Assembly (NCBI GenBank): GCA_035934555.1
Contig: DASYXT010000141.1
Span: 158,634-222,633 of the forward strand
Length of the DNA: 64,000 nucleotides
Direction: 5' to 3'
Source of the DNA: DASYXT01 sp035934555
GTDB lineage: Bacteria; Verrucomicrobiota; Verrucomicrobiia; Limisphaerales; UBA8199
Numbering within the stretch: the stretch's first letter is position 1; each line of letters begins with the position of its first letter. The notes under the pieces are model-generated. The model was not told where the DNA came from. It saw only the letters and a program-made list of their open reading frames with translations, and did no database searches. Position numbers and translations under genes: made by a program. Of the stretch, positions 44,076-51,832 are shown piece after piece.

Positions 44076-45119
44076 ATGGCAGTGCGAAGCACCACCGGCC
44101 CTTCCGGCCGCCATTCGCCCATCGCCCATAAGCCTGGCCGAACTGAAACATGGCTCAGCATAATGCTGCTGGCCGTGCTCGCTGCTATCGCCTGCGGCGT
44201 TTTTCTCCAGCAACGCACTTTCAACCCCGCCGTGCTCGTCGCCAGCCAAACCGGGGACGCGGTGGCTGAAAGCGCTGCACGCCCGCAAGCCTCCGCTTCC
44301 GCGGAACCCCTGTCTTTGGCCGGACTTGCCGGGCTCGTACCGCTCAGCCCGGCTGAGCGTTTTTCCCCAGACAATCTTTACGACAAAATTGACGGCAAAG
44401 CTGAGTTGTACCTCTCCGCCGGTTTCATTGAAATGCGTTGCCAGCGCCTGTCATTGAAAGCAGCGCCTGACCCTTGGCTGGAATGGTTCGTGTATGACAT
44501 GGGCTCACTGGCCGGCGCGTTTTCGGTGTTCTCGACCCAACGGCGAAGCGAAGGCCAGCCACTCGATTTCACCACTTATGGTTATCGAACCCGCAACGGG
44601 TTGTATTTTGTTTCCGGCAGCAATTATGTCGAGGCGCTGGGCTCCGCCGCTGATGGGCCGCTCATGGAGGCAATGCTGAACCTGGCGCAGCGCTCCGTCG
44701 CTGATGCCGGCACCGCCACCGCGCGGCTCGCAGACCTGGAGACTTTCCCCGCTGAAGATCTGGTCCCGGCCTCGCAAACCCTGCAGGTGGCCGATGCCTT
44801 CGGGTTCGACCAATTCACGAACGTCTTTACCGCGCGATACAAAATCGCGGGTAAAGAAGTTACAGGTTTCATCACCGCTTGCAGCGACCCAGCCGGAGCC
44901 AGAAACTTGTGCCAGGCTTATCATTCCTTTCTGCTGGCCAATGGCGGCCAGGCGGTGTCCGGACCGCCGGAAGTGGGCGAACAAGTCACTTTGATGGGCG
45001 GCCTGGAACTGGTTTTCGCCGAAGGTAAGTTTGTCGCCGGGGTTCATGCGGCCAACGAGGCCAGCGCCGCCGCAACGCTCGCCCAACGGTTGCGCAACCG
45101 CCTCGCCAGCACACCCTGA
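44076..45119 (+). CDS. Membrane-anchored DUF6599-like protein
   Basis: 347 residues from ATG 44076; an in-frame start at 44049 is possible. A basic N-terminus precedes one membrane helix (SIMLLAVLAAIACGVFLQQ). The extracytoplasmic part has the segments FSPDNLYDKIDGKAELYLSA, FVYDMGSLAGAFSVFSTQRR and GLYFVSGSNYVEALGS, which I associate with DUF6599. No catalytic motif is seen. It begins a run of same-strand genes: DUF362 starts 12 bp after its stop. The neighbours are iron-sulfur and Tat proteins, so a redox-accessory role is possible, but only from context. Confidence 0.72.
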   Translation: MAVRSTTGPSGRHSPIAHKPGRTETWLSIMLLAVLAAIACGVFLQQRTFNPAVLVASQTGDAVAESAARPQASASAEPLSLAGLAGLVPLSPAERFSPDNLYDKIDGKAELYLSAGFIEMRCQRLSLKAAPDPWLEWFVYDMGSLAGAFSVFSTQRRSEGQPLDFTTYGYRTRNGLYFVSGSNYVEALGSAADGPLMEAMLNLAQRSVADAGTATARLADLETFPAEDLVPASQTLQVADAFGFDQFTNVFTARYKIAGKEVTGFITACSDPAGARNLCQAYHSFLLANGGQAVSGPPEVGEQVTLMGGLELVFAEGKFVAGVHAANEASAAATLAQRLRNRLASTP

Positions 45120-45131
45120 CTCCCCACCCCC

Positions 45132-46142
45132 ATGCCACCGCTGCCCACTTTTGACGAATCTGATGCCCCGCGTTGGCTGGCGCGGCGCGACTTTCTTCGG
45201 CGCACAGCTAGCGCCGGCGCCACTGCCGCCCTATTGGGTGGCACAGGTTGGTTACTGCACGACAGCAAGCCGCCCCCGGCCAATCCGCCGACAGAACATG
45301 TCTCGGTGCCTGATTTCTCAATTCCGGCCATGGCCGGGAAACTCTCCGTGATCACCGGGCCTGACCGGGTCCGCAGCTTGAATCGCGCGCTCCAAACTCT
45401 GGGCGGGTTGGATCAGTTCATCAAACCGGGTGACCGCGTGGTGCTAAAGGTCAATGCCGCATTCGCCTCCCCGCCGGCGCTCGGAGCCACCACGCATCCG
45501 GTGCTCGTAGCCGAACTCGCCCGGTTATGCTTCGCCGCCGGCGCCGCTTCCGTCATGGTGACCGACAACCCAATCAATGACCCTGTCAGTTCCTTCGCCC
45601 TGACCGGTATCGGGAAGGCCGCCGAATCAGCCGGCGCTCAAGTCGTCTTGCCACAGTCCTCCGCGTTCCGGTCCGTCACACTCGCCGGCGGCCAACTCAT
45701 CAAGAACTGGCCGGTGCTGTTCGAGCCGTTGCGTCGCGCGACAAAATTGATCGGCGTTGCGCCGGTAAAAGACCACCACCGCAGCGGCGCCTCTATGGCG
45801 ATGAAGAATTGGTATGGCCTGCTGGGCGGCCGGCGCAACCTCTTCCACCAGGACATCCATACAATCATTTTCGAGTTGGCCAAAATGGTTCGACCAACAC
45901 TCGTCGTCTTGGACGGCCTCACGACGCTCGTGACCAACGGCCCAACCGGTGGCGCTCTGGAAGACCTCAAACCAACCAATACACTGATTGTCGGCACCGA
46001 TCAGGTCGCAACCGACGCCTTCGGCGCCACGTTGCTGGGAAAAACCGCCGACGCCCTGCCCTTTATCACTAAAGCCGCCGCGGCCGGCCTCGGCACCGCG
46101 CAGTACGAGACGCTCAAAATCATGAGAGAAAATGTCTCTTAG
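45132..46142 (+). CDS. DUF362 protein with Tat signal
   Basis: 336 residues. WLARRDFLRRTASAGATAAL near residues 17-36 is a twin-arginine signal followed by a hydrophobic segment. The DUF362 domain follows (VVLKVNAAFASPPALGATTH, VMVTDNPINDPVSSFALTG, IGVAPVKDHHRSGASMAMKN). DUF362 proteins are often fused to or next to ferredoxin domains; here no cysteine motif is inside, but the next gene encodes a multi-cluster ferredoxin protein. Tat export suggests that it folds with a cofactor before export. Function unknown. Confidence 0.85.
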   Translation: MPPLPTFDESDAPRWLARRDFLRRTASAGATAALLGGTGWLLHDSKPPPANPPTEHVSVPDFSIPAMAGKLSVITGPDRVRSLNRALQTLGGLDQFIKPGDRVVLKVNAAFASPPALGATTHPVLVAELARLCFAAGAASVMVTDNPINDPVSSFALTGIGKAAESAGAQVVLPQSSAFRSVTLAGGQLIKNWPVLFEPLRRATKLIGVAPVKDHHRSGASMAMKNWYGLLGGRRNLFHQDIHTIIFELAKMVRPTLVVLDGLTTLVTNGPTGGALEDLKPTNTLIVGTDQVATDAFGATLLGKTADALPFITKAAAAGLGTAQYETLKIMRENVS

Positions 46143-46188
46143 CCCACCAGCCGAATACAGGAGAGGGGGCATCCACAGCGCCCCGGCA

Positions 46189-46263
46189 TTTTGGACTACG
46201 CCAGTCCTCTGGCGCTTTAGTGTCCGAGGCGAGAAAGCGCCAGAGGGCTGGCGCAGTCCAAAA
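46189..46263. repeat. Hairpin repeat, copy A (TTTTGGACTGCGCCAGCC family)
   Basis: Left arm 46189-46218 and right arm 46234-46263 are 30 bases each and pair apart from two positions, with a 15-nt loop. The right arm equals that of copy B base for base. It lies between the DUF362 gene and the iron-sulfur protein gene. See copies B and C. Confidence 0.85.
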
Positions 46264-46295
46264 CCTGGCGGCACAACCATCGCGCCACCCGCTTC

Positions 46296-47774
46296 ATGAG
46301 CATCCTCCACACCCGCCGGATCACTCAGGTGTTCTTCGTGCTCCTGTTCCTCTGGTTTTGTCTGGTTAGTACAATTGGCGACCACTGGATCCAACTCCGC
46401 GGTTGGCCAGTTAATTGGTTCCTGCAGTTGGATCCCCTGGTCGGCTTGGGCACGCTCCTTGCCACGCACACTCTTTACGCCGGCTTGCTTTGGGGCGTTG
46501 CGACATTGGTTGTGACACTCTTCGTCGGCCGGTTCTTTTGCGGCTGGCTTTGTCCTTTGGGCGCTCTGCAACAAGTGGCAGGCTGGCTGGGCCGCCGTTC
46601 CGCCCGGTTCGCGGCTCGCCGGGCACAAAACCAGTATCACCCCGCTCAAGCCATCAAATACTACCTGCTGATAGCGCTGCTGGCTGCTGCCGGTCTGGGC
46701 GTTTTACAAACCGGTTTGCTCGACCCTATTCCTCTGGTCCAGCGTTCGATCAATTTCCTGCTGCTGGGCGGCCTGGCCCAGCCCGGCGCCCGCTTTTACG
46801 CCGGCGCTGGGGCCGTTGCCGTCGTGTTTCTGGCGATACTCCTGTCGTGCCTGTGGGTGCCGCGGTTCTACTGCCGTTTTATTTGTCCGCTTGGCGCGTT
46901 CTTTGGGTTTCTCGTGCGCTGGACGCCCTGGCGCATCCGCAAACGTCAACCGGAATGCACCGAGTGCGGCCTGTGCGAGGCCGATTGCGAGGGCGCATGC
47001 GAACCGTTCGGCAAAATCCGGCTGAGCGAATGCTTGTTGTGCCTGAACTGCCTGAAGCCCTGTCGGCAAGACCAAATGACCTACGGCACAAACCGTTCCG
47101 CCGCAGGCGAGGTGCCCGCGCCTGGGCTGAATCGCCGCGGGTTTTTCGCTAGCGCCGTAGCGGGCCTGGCCATTCCGCCAGTGCTGCGGCTCAACGGCAC
47201 ATTGGACCGCGATTGGCGCGCCGCTGTGGTGCGCCCGCCGGGCGCATTGGCCGAACCGGAGTTCCTCCAACGCTGCATCAAATGCGGCCAGTGCATGCGC
47301 ATCTGCCCTACCAACACCATTCAACCCGCCCTCGGCCAAGCCGGTTGGGAAGGCCTCTGGACTCCCATCCTGAACTTTCGCGTCGGCAGCAGTGGTTGCC
47401 AGCTTAACTGCATCGCCTGCGGCAACGTTTGTCCCACCGCGGCGCTCCGGCCGCTGTCCCTGGATGAAAAACTCGGCCGCGGCCTTTTTGCGCAGACCGG
47501 CCCCATAAGGTTGGGCACCGCTTTCATTGACCGCAGCCGCTGCCTGCCCTGGGCCATGGACTTGCCCTGTATCGTCTGCCAGGAAAATTGTCCCGTCAGC
47601 CCTAAAGCGATTGTCTTGCGCCAAGAAGGGACTCTGCAGAAACCTTACGTTGATCCCGCCCGCTGCATCGGCTGCGGCATCTGCGAACATGAGTGTCCCG
47701 TCAGCGGCCTGCGCGCCATTCGCGTCACCGCCGAAAACGAATCTCGCACCCGCTCGCATCGACTCCTCACCTGA
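46296..47774 (+). CDS. NapH-NapG-like fused membrane/Tat iron-sulfur protein
   Basis: 492 residues. The first half is NapH-like: about four membrane helices, two CxxxCP motifs (CGWLCPLG ~80 and CRFICPLG ~192), then cysteine clusters CTECGLCEADCEGAC and CLLCLNCLKPC. At ~280 a twin-arginine segment LNRRGFFASAVAGLA starts a second half that resembles NapG: CIKCGQCMRICPTNTIQP, CIACGNVCP, CIVCQENCP and CIGCGICEHECP, enough for several 4Fe-4S clusters. NapG and NapH are separate proteins that pass electrons from quinol to periplasmic reductases; here they look joined in one chain with the Tat-like motif internal. No NapA/B gene is near, so the electron acceptor is unknown; the Tat aldo/keto reductase next door is a candidate. 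Confidence 0.85.
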   Translation: MSILHTRRITQVFFVLLFLWFCLVSTIGDHWIQLRGWPVNWFLQLDPLVGLGTLLATHTLYAGLLWGVATLVVTLFVGRFFCGWLCPLGALQQVAGWLGRRSARFAARRAQNQYHPAQAIKYYLLIALLAAAGLGVLQTGLLDPIPLVQRSINFLLLGGLAQPGARFYAGAGAVAVVFLAILLSCLWVPRFYCRFICPLGAFFGFLVRWTPWRIRKRQPECTECGLCEADCEGACEPFGKIRLSECLLCLNCLKPCRQDQMTYGTNRSAAGEVPAPGLNRRGFFASAVAGLAIPPVLRLNGTLDRDWRAAVVRPPGALAEPEFLQRCIKCGQCMRICPTNTIQPALGQAGWEGLWTPILNFRVGSSGCQLNCIACGNVCPTAALRPLSLDEKLGRGLFAQTGPIRLGTAFIDRSRCLPWAMDLPCIVCQENCPVSPKAIVLRQEGTLQKPYVDPARCIGCGICEHECPVSGLRAIRVTAENESRTRSHRLLT

Positions 47775-47815
47775 ATATGAGTCTGCTAGAACAGCTCATC
47801 TTGGCCGCGCCAGCG

Positions 47816-47895
47816 TTTTGGACTGCGCCAGCCCTCTGGCGCTCTCAAAACGCCGGCGACCCCAGAAAGCGCCAGAGGGCTGGCGCAGTCCAAAA
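47816..47895. repeat. Hairpin repeat, copy B
   Basis: Left arm 47816-47843 (28 bases) and right arm 47866-47895 (30 bases) are perfectly complementary over 28 pairs, with a 22-nt loop unlike that of copy A. It lies between the iron-sulfur protein gene and the aldo/keto reductase gene. Confidence 0.85.
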
Positions 47896-47971
47896 CCTTG
47901 CGGCCTTGCGGAGCCGGTCCGAGGAGCCGGTCGCTTTTTGTCCTTAATCCTACAATCATCCCAACTAACTT

Positions 47972-49180
47972 ATGAAACCATCCCACGTATCTCGCCGCGA
48001 CTTTGTCAAAACCGTAACCGCCGCCGGCATGGGCTCAATGCTCGCCGGCCCGGCCCTGGCCCAAACCGCCGCCCCACCGCCCATGCCTCTGCGCCCGTTC
48101 GGCAAAACCGGCATCAAAGTGCCCATGCTCTCCCTGGGCGGCATCTTCGACATCGCCGCCAACCAACTCGTGCTCAAACGCGCCCTGGATTTCGGCGTCA
48201 CCTATTGGGATACCGCCGAAGTTTACGTCAACGGCAACAGCGAAAAGGGCATCGGCATTTATCTGGAAAAGAACCCCGGGCTGCGCAAGCAACTATTCCT
48301 CGTCAGCAAAGCCGGTGGAAGCCACTCCCCCGCCGGCCTCGACCGCAGCCTCAACCAGTCGCTGGAACGGCTCAAAACCGATTACCTCGATCTCTACTTC
48401 CTCCACGGCATTGGCGGCGGTGACGCCCTCTCGCCTGAGGTCAAGAGCTGGGCGGAAAAGACCAAAGCCGCCGGCAAAATCCGCCTCTTCGGTTTCAGCA
48501 CCCACGGCGGCATGGAACGCACCCTCCAGGCGGCCGCCAAGTTGGGCTGGATTGACGGCCTCATGCTCAAATACGACTTCCGCCTCATGCAAACCGATGC
48601 CATGCGGGCCGCCATCGACGCCTGCGCCAACGCCGGCATCGGCCTGACCGCGATGAAGACCCAAGGCGGCGGCCCGCTCCGCGCCGAAACCGAAGCCGAC
48701 CTCAAGCTTGGCGGCCACTTTATCAAGCGCGGTTTCACCGATAAACAGGCCAAGGTCAAAGCGGTCTGGGAAAACTCGCAAATCGCCAGTATCTGCTCCC
48801 AGATGGGCAGCATCGCCGTCCTCGAATCCAACGTCGCCGCCGCCCTCGACAAAACCAAACTCACCGCCTCCGACCATTCCGCGCTGCGACTCTACGCCGG
48901 CCAGACCTGCACCACTTATTGCGCCGGCTGCACCCATTTGTGCGAACCCGCACTCGGCGGCCATGTGCCCGTCGCCGATGTCATGCGCTGCCTCATGTAC
49001 CACCGCGTTTATGGCGACGCCGCCCTGGCACAGCAAACCTTCGCCAGCCTGCCCGCCGAAGCCCGCGCTCGCCTCCCGCACCTCGACGGCGCACTCGCGC
49101 AGGCCGTTTGCCCCCAAGGCTTGCCTGTCGCCCAACTCCTGCGTGAGGCCCACCAGTTGTGGAATGGCGATATTGGGTAA
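47972..49180 (+). CDS. Tat-exported aldo/keto reductase with C-terminal cysteine motif
   Basis: 402 residues. The twin-arginine signal is VSRRDFVKTVTAAGMGSMLA. The AKR barrel follows: PFGKTGIKVPMLSLGG, DFGVTYWDTAEVYVNGNSEK with the catalytic Asp and Tyr, LDLYFLHGIGG at the usual catalytic-His strand, and LIASICSQMGS-like later part. The C-terminus has CTTYCAGCTHLCEP (~310-323), a four-cysteine motif that could hold one iron-sulfur cluster; AKRs of this ferredoxin-tailed group often carry two. Such secreted AKRs are frequent in Verrucomicrobiota and likely act on sugar derivatives. It is probably co-functional with the NapH/G-like protein upstream. Confidence 0.84.
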   Translation: MKPSHVSRRDFVKTVTAAGMGSMLAGPALAQTAAPPPMPLRPFGKTGIKVPMLSLGGIFDIAANQLVLKRALDFGVTYWDTAEVYVNGNSEKGIGIYLEKNPGLRKQLFLVSKAGGSHSPAGLDRSLNQSLERLKTDYLDLYFLHGIGGGDALSPEVKSWAEKTKAAGKIRLFGFSTHGGMERTLQAAAKLGWIDGLMLKYDFRLMQTDAMRAAIDACANAGIGLTAMKTQGGGPLRAETEADLKLGGHFIKRGFTDKQAKVKAVWENSQIASICSQMGSIAVLESNVAAALDKTKLTASDHSALRLYAGQTCTTYCAGCTHLCEPALGGHVPVADVMRCLMYHRVYGDAALAQQTFASLPAEARARLPHLDGALAQAVCPQGLPVAQLLREAHQLWNGDIG

Positions 49181-49744
49181 AGCCACATAAACGAAGGCCC
49201 GTTCCGCTCTCAGCCATCTGGTTCATGGCGCAGTGGTGCAGGCGCGCCGCTGCATCTGCGGAGCCCATGGGCAAAGGGAGGGAACCCAATCGGTGTTGGA
49301 CACCGAATATCCTTGACGCCAAACCCGTTTCCTTGTTCAAAGGAGGCGGAAACGTAGAAGTGGTTCAACGTTGGGGAGAGGGGGCGCTGCCCGAACTCCT
49401 ACGAAACCACGCGGGCCATGAGTACAGCATTGGGTCAACGCGGGTGGGAAAGCGTCGCGACCGGCGGCTACGCGCCAGCAGCCGCGTACCTGCCTGGCAG
49501 AGCGCGGACTTTAGTCCGCAGCCATGTTCTTAGCGGACCGCGGACTTCCGTCCGCCGCAATGTGCCCTCCCTGCGCTCGCCCGCCAATCGTGCCGGATTG
49601 GATTGGGACCATAAACCGCAATTGGGCTCTCTCAGCACGCCAGCGTTTTGGACTGCGCCAGCCCTCTGGCGCTTTCGCAACACAACTGTCCCCCGAAATC
49701 CCCACAGCGCTGGCGCAGTCCAAAACCTCGCGGCCGGGTGGAGC
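49181..49744. repeat. 564-bp intergenic region filled with dispersed repeats (hairpin copy C and two palindromes)
   Basis: Contains palindromes gcggactttagtccgc (49504-49519) and gcggacttccgtccgc (49540-49555), related to those at 4544-4722. It also holds hairpin copy C: left arm 49646-49675 identical in sequence to the family consensus, right arm 49696-49725 with several mismatches. An open frame runs from 49418 through all of this into the beta-barrel gene, but it is composed of repeats. The rest shows nothing recognisable. Confidence 0.8.
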
Positions 49745-51001
49745 GTGAAGGCCAACTTTTTCTCCTGCCCACTTCTTGCCCTTGCCCTCAGCCTCTGCGC
49801 GGCCCCCGCCCAGGAATCCCTGCGCTACTCGCTGGCCGGGGCCGACGCCGCACGCGCGCGGCGCAACGCCGACGCCAGCGCCGGCTACTACAACCTCAAG
49901 CTTGGACCAGCTCTTTGCCGCTTCGATGCCGGCCTCGGCATTGAGGCCAATGACAATGTCCGGTTGCAATCGTCTGAGCCGCGACAGGACCTGATTTTCC
50001 ATCCCGAAGTTGGTGCGCATATGCGTTGGCGCATGTCCGACGTCAACACTCTCGCGTTGAATGTCGGTGGCGGGTATTCGGCGTACGTCCAGCATCCCGA
50101 ATTCAATCGTCTGTTTCTGACGCCGGGCTCGGAGCTCTCTTTCGACATGTATGCCGGAGATTTCTGGCTCAATTTTCACGACCGCTTTTCCATTTCCGCC
50201 AACACTTACCAGGATCCCACCGTCGTCGGCTCGGGGGATTTTTCGCAATTGGTCAACAGCCTTGGCCAAACCACCACCTGGGACCTCAACAAGGTTGTGC
50301 TCCGTCTGGGCTACGACCACGTTAACTACGTCTGGCTCCAGGGGGCCGACACTCCCGGCCTTCAGCCCAGCGGCCAATCTGAAGTTTTCTCCTCCTCGGC
50401 GGGTTACACCTTGTGTGCCGGCACATCTATTGGTGTCGAACTGGGCGGCTCGCTCGTGCACTACTCCCAAAGCGAGCCCACCCAACCTTACAGCGACGCG
50501 ACCGAATGGAGCGTCGGCGCGTTCTGCGAAACCCAAATCAGCGAGTATCTGCGCGGCCGTGTTAGCGCCGGTTATATGGTCTATACGCCTGACGCCCCGG
50601 CCTGCCTCGCTGCGGCGCTCGCATTCCGCGGCCTGTATGCGCAAGGCGGGCTGGAACATCGGCTGAATCGATTCGTTACCTATACCCTCACCGCTGGCCG
50701 CACCATCAATTTCGCCTTTTACGGCGGCACCGTGGACCTCGAGTTCGTCCGCTGGCAAGCCGATTGGAACCTGGTCCGCAAGCTGAACCTCGCCACCAGC
50801 TTCGAGTACCAGCACGGCTCGCAGTTGCTTCTCGCGCCCGAAACCTTCGACCGCTACGGCCCCGGCGCCAGCCTCATGCGCCATCTCACTCAACATTTGG
50901 CCGCGATCCTCGCTTACCAGTGCTATTTCCGCACTTCCGATCTGCCCGGCCGCAATTACACCGTCAACATTCTGGCGCTAAATCTCAATTACCGGTTTTG
51001 A
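49745..51001 (+). CDS. Outer-membrane beta-barrel protein of an exopolysaccharide locus
   Basis: 418 residues from GTG 49745, chosen because it starts a standard signal peptide (FFSCPLLALALSLCAAPAQE); the longer frame upstream is repeat DNA. Alternating hydrophobic strands run through the protein (MRWRMSDVNTLALNVGGGYS, GVELGGSLVHYSQSEP) to a C-terminal NILALNLNYRF, the terminal aromatic that outer-membrane barrels use for insertion. It resembles the beta-barrel proteins encoded next to Wza-Wzc genes in exosortase- and EPS-type clusters. It likely takes part in passing the polymer through the outer membrane. The stop overlaps an ATG of the next reading frame. Confidence 0.78.
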   Translation: MKANFFSCPLLALALSLCAAPAQESLRYSLAGADAARARRNADASAGYYNLKLGPALCRFDAGLGIEANDNVRLQSSEPRQDLIFHPEVGAHMRWRMSDVNTLALNVGGGYSAYVQHPEFNRLFLTPGSELSFDMYAGDFWLNFHDRFSISANTYQDPTVVGSGDFSQLVNSLGQTTTWDLNKVVLRLGYDHVNYVWLQGADTPGLQPSGQSEVFSSSAGYTLCAGTSIGVELGGSLVHYSQSEPTQPYSDATEWSVGAFCETQISEYLRGRVSAGYMVYTPDAPACLAAALAFRGLYAQGGLEHRLNRFVTYTLTAGRTINFAFYGGTVDLEFVRWQADWNLVRKLNLATSFEYQHGSQLLLAPETFDRYGPGASLMRHLTQHLAAILAYQCYFRTSDLPGRNYTVNILALNLNYRF

Positions 51002-51039
51002 TGTTCACCGACACACCACTTTTTAGCGAAAGCCAACAT

Positions 51040-51825
51040 ATGAAAAAAATGAGCTTTGTAAGGCCTCCGGCAGGCAGGCGCTCCCACGCTCCACGCTCCC
51101 ACGCTCTCCGCTCCACGTTCCTCCTGTGCCTTGCCCTCGCGGCCCTGGTCACGGCCCAAACTCTGCACGCCGCCCCAACCCCCGCTCAGCTTTTTACGGA
51201 CTTGCCCGGTACCGCCCCAGCCTTGGCCATCTCCAATCCTCCTCCAGCGCTCTCCGCCGGAACAAACGCCGCTCCCCCCATTGCCACCAACCTCAGCGCG
51301 TACGTGCCTGACGACAAATACAAGCTGCGCCCCGGCGACAAGGTCAGCCTTCAAATCCTCGAAGACCGCGACCTCCCCAAATCCCTGATCGTGGCCGACT
51401 CCGGTGAGTTGGACGCGCCCTATGTGGGCCGCGTGATGGCCAAGGACAAGACCTGCAAGCAACTGGCCCTGGACCTGAAGCAACAACTGGAAAAGGAATT
51501 CTATTACCGCGCCACGGTTATTATCGCGCTTGATGCCGCAAACAAATTGCTCGGCCGCGTGTATGTGTGGGGACAAGTCCGCAACCAGGGTCCGCTCGAT
51601 ATCGCCGTGAACGAAAACCTCACCGCGGGCAAAGCCATTCTCCGTACCGGCGGGTTCGCCGATTTCGCCAATAAAAAGCGCGTCAAGCTGATCCGCGGCA
51701 GCGGTGAAAAAAAGAACATCGAATTGAACATGGTCGAAATCCTGGAAGAGGGTAAAACCGGCCAGGACCTCGTTCTCCAGCCCGATGACTCCATCATCGT
51801 CCCCTCGCGCCTGATTAATTTCTAA
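51040..51825 (+). CDS. Wza/GumB-like polysaccharide export protein
   Basis: 261 residues from ATG 51040; an ATG at 51001 overlapping the preceding stop is an alternative. The N-terminal region is long and Arg/His/Ser-rich (RRSHAPRSHALRS) because of a short direct DNA repeat, then LLCLALAALVTAQTLHA. The Poly_export domain (~100-180: DDKYKLRPGDKVSLQILEDR, YVGRVMAKDKTCKQLALDLK) and an SLBB domain (~185-250: RVYVWGQVRNQGPLDIAVNE) are clear. No lipobox cysteine is seen, so it may sit differently from lipoprotein Wza. It forms the periplasmic/outer-membrane export channel with the neighbouring barrel and the Wzc-like protein. Confidence 0.87.
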   Translation: MKKMSFVRPPAGRRSHAPRSHALRSTFLLCLALAALVTAQTLHAAPTPAQLFTDLPGTAPALAISNPPPALSAGTNAAPPIATNLSAYVPDDKYKLRPGDKVSLQILEDRDLPKSLIVADSGELDAPYVGRVMAKDKTCKQLALDLKQQLEKEFYYRATVIIALDAANKLLGRVYVWGQVRNQGPLDIAVNENLTAGKAILRTGGFADFANKKRVKLIRGSGEKKNIELNMVEILEEGKTGQDLVLQPDDSIIVPSRLINF

Positions 51826-51832
51826 ATCTCCC

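Noticed and set aside
46189..49725. Hairpin copies as a CRISPR-like array
   Set aside because: Only three copies, 1.6-1.8 kb apart, separated by genes, palindromic over 30 bp, no cas genes.
49418..49744. N-terminal extension of the beta-barrel gene
   Set aside because: The extension is made of dispersed palindromes and would bury the signal peptide; GTG 49745 is a better start.
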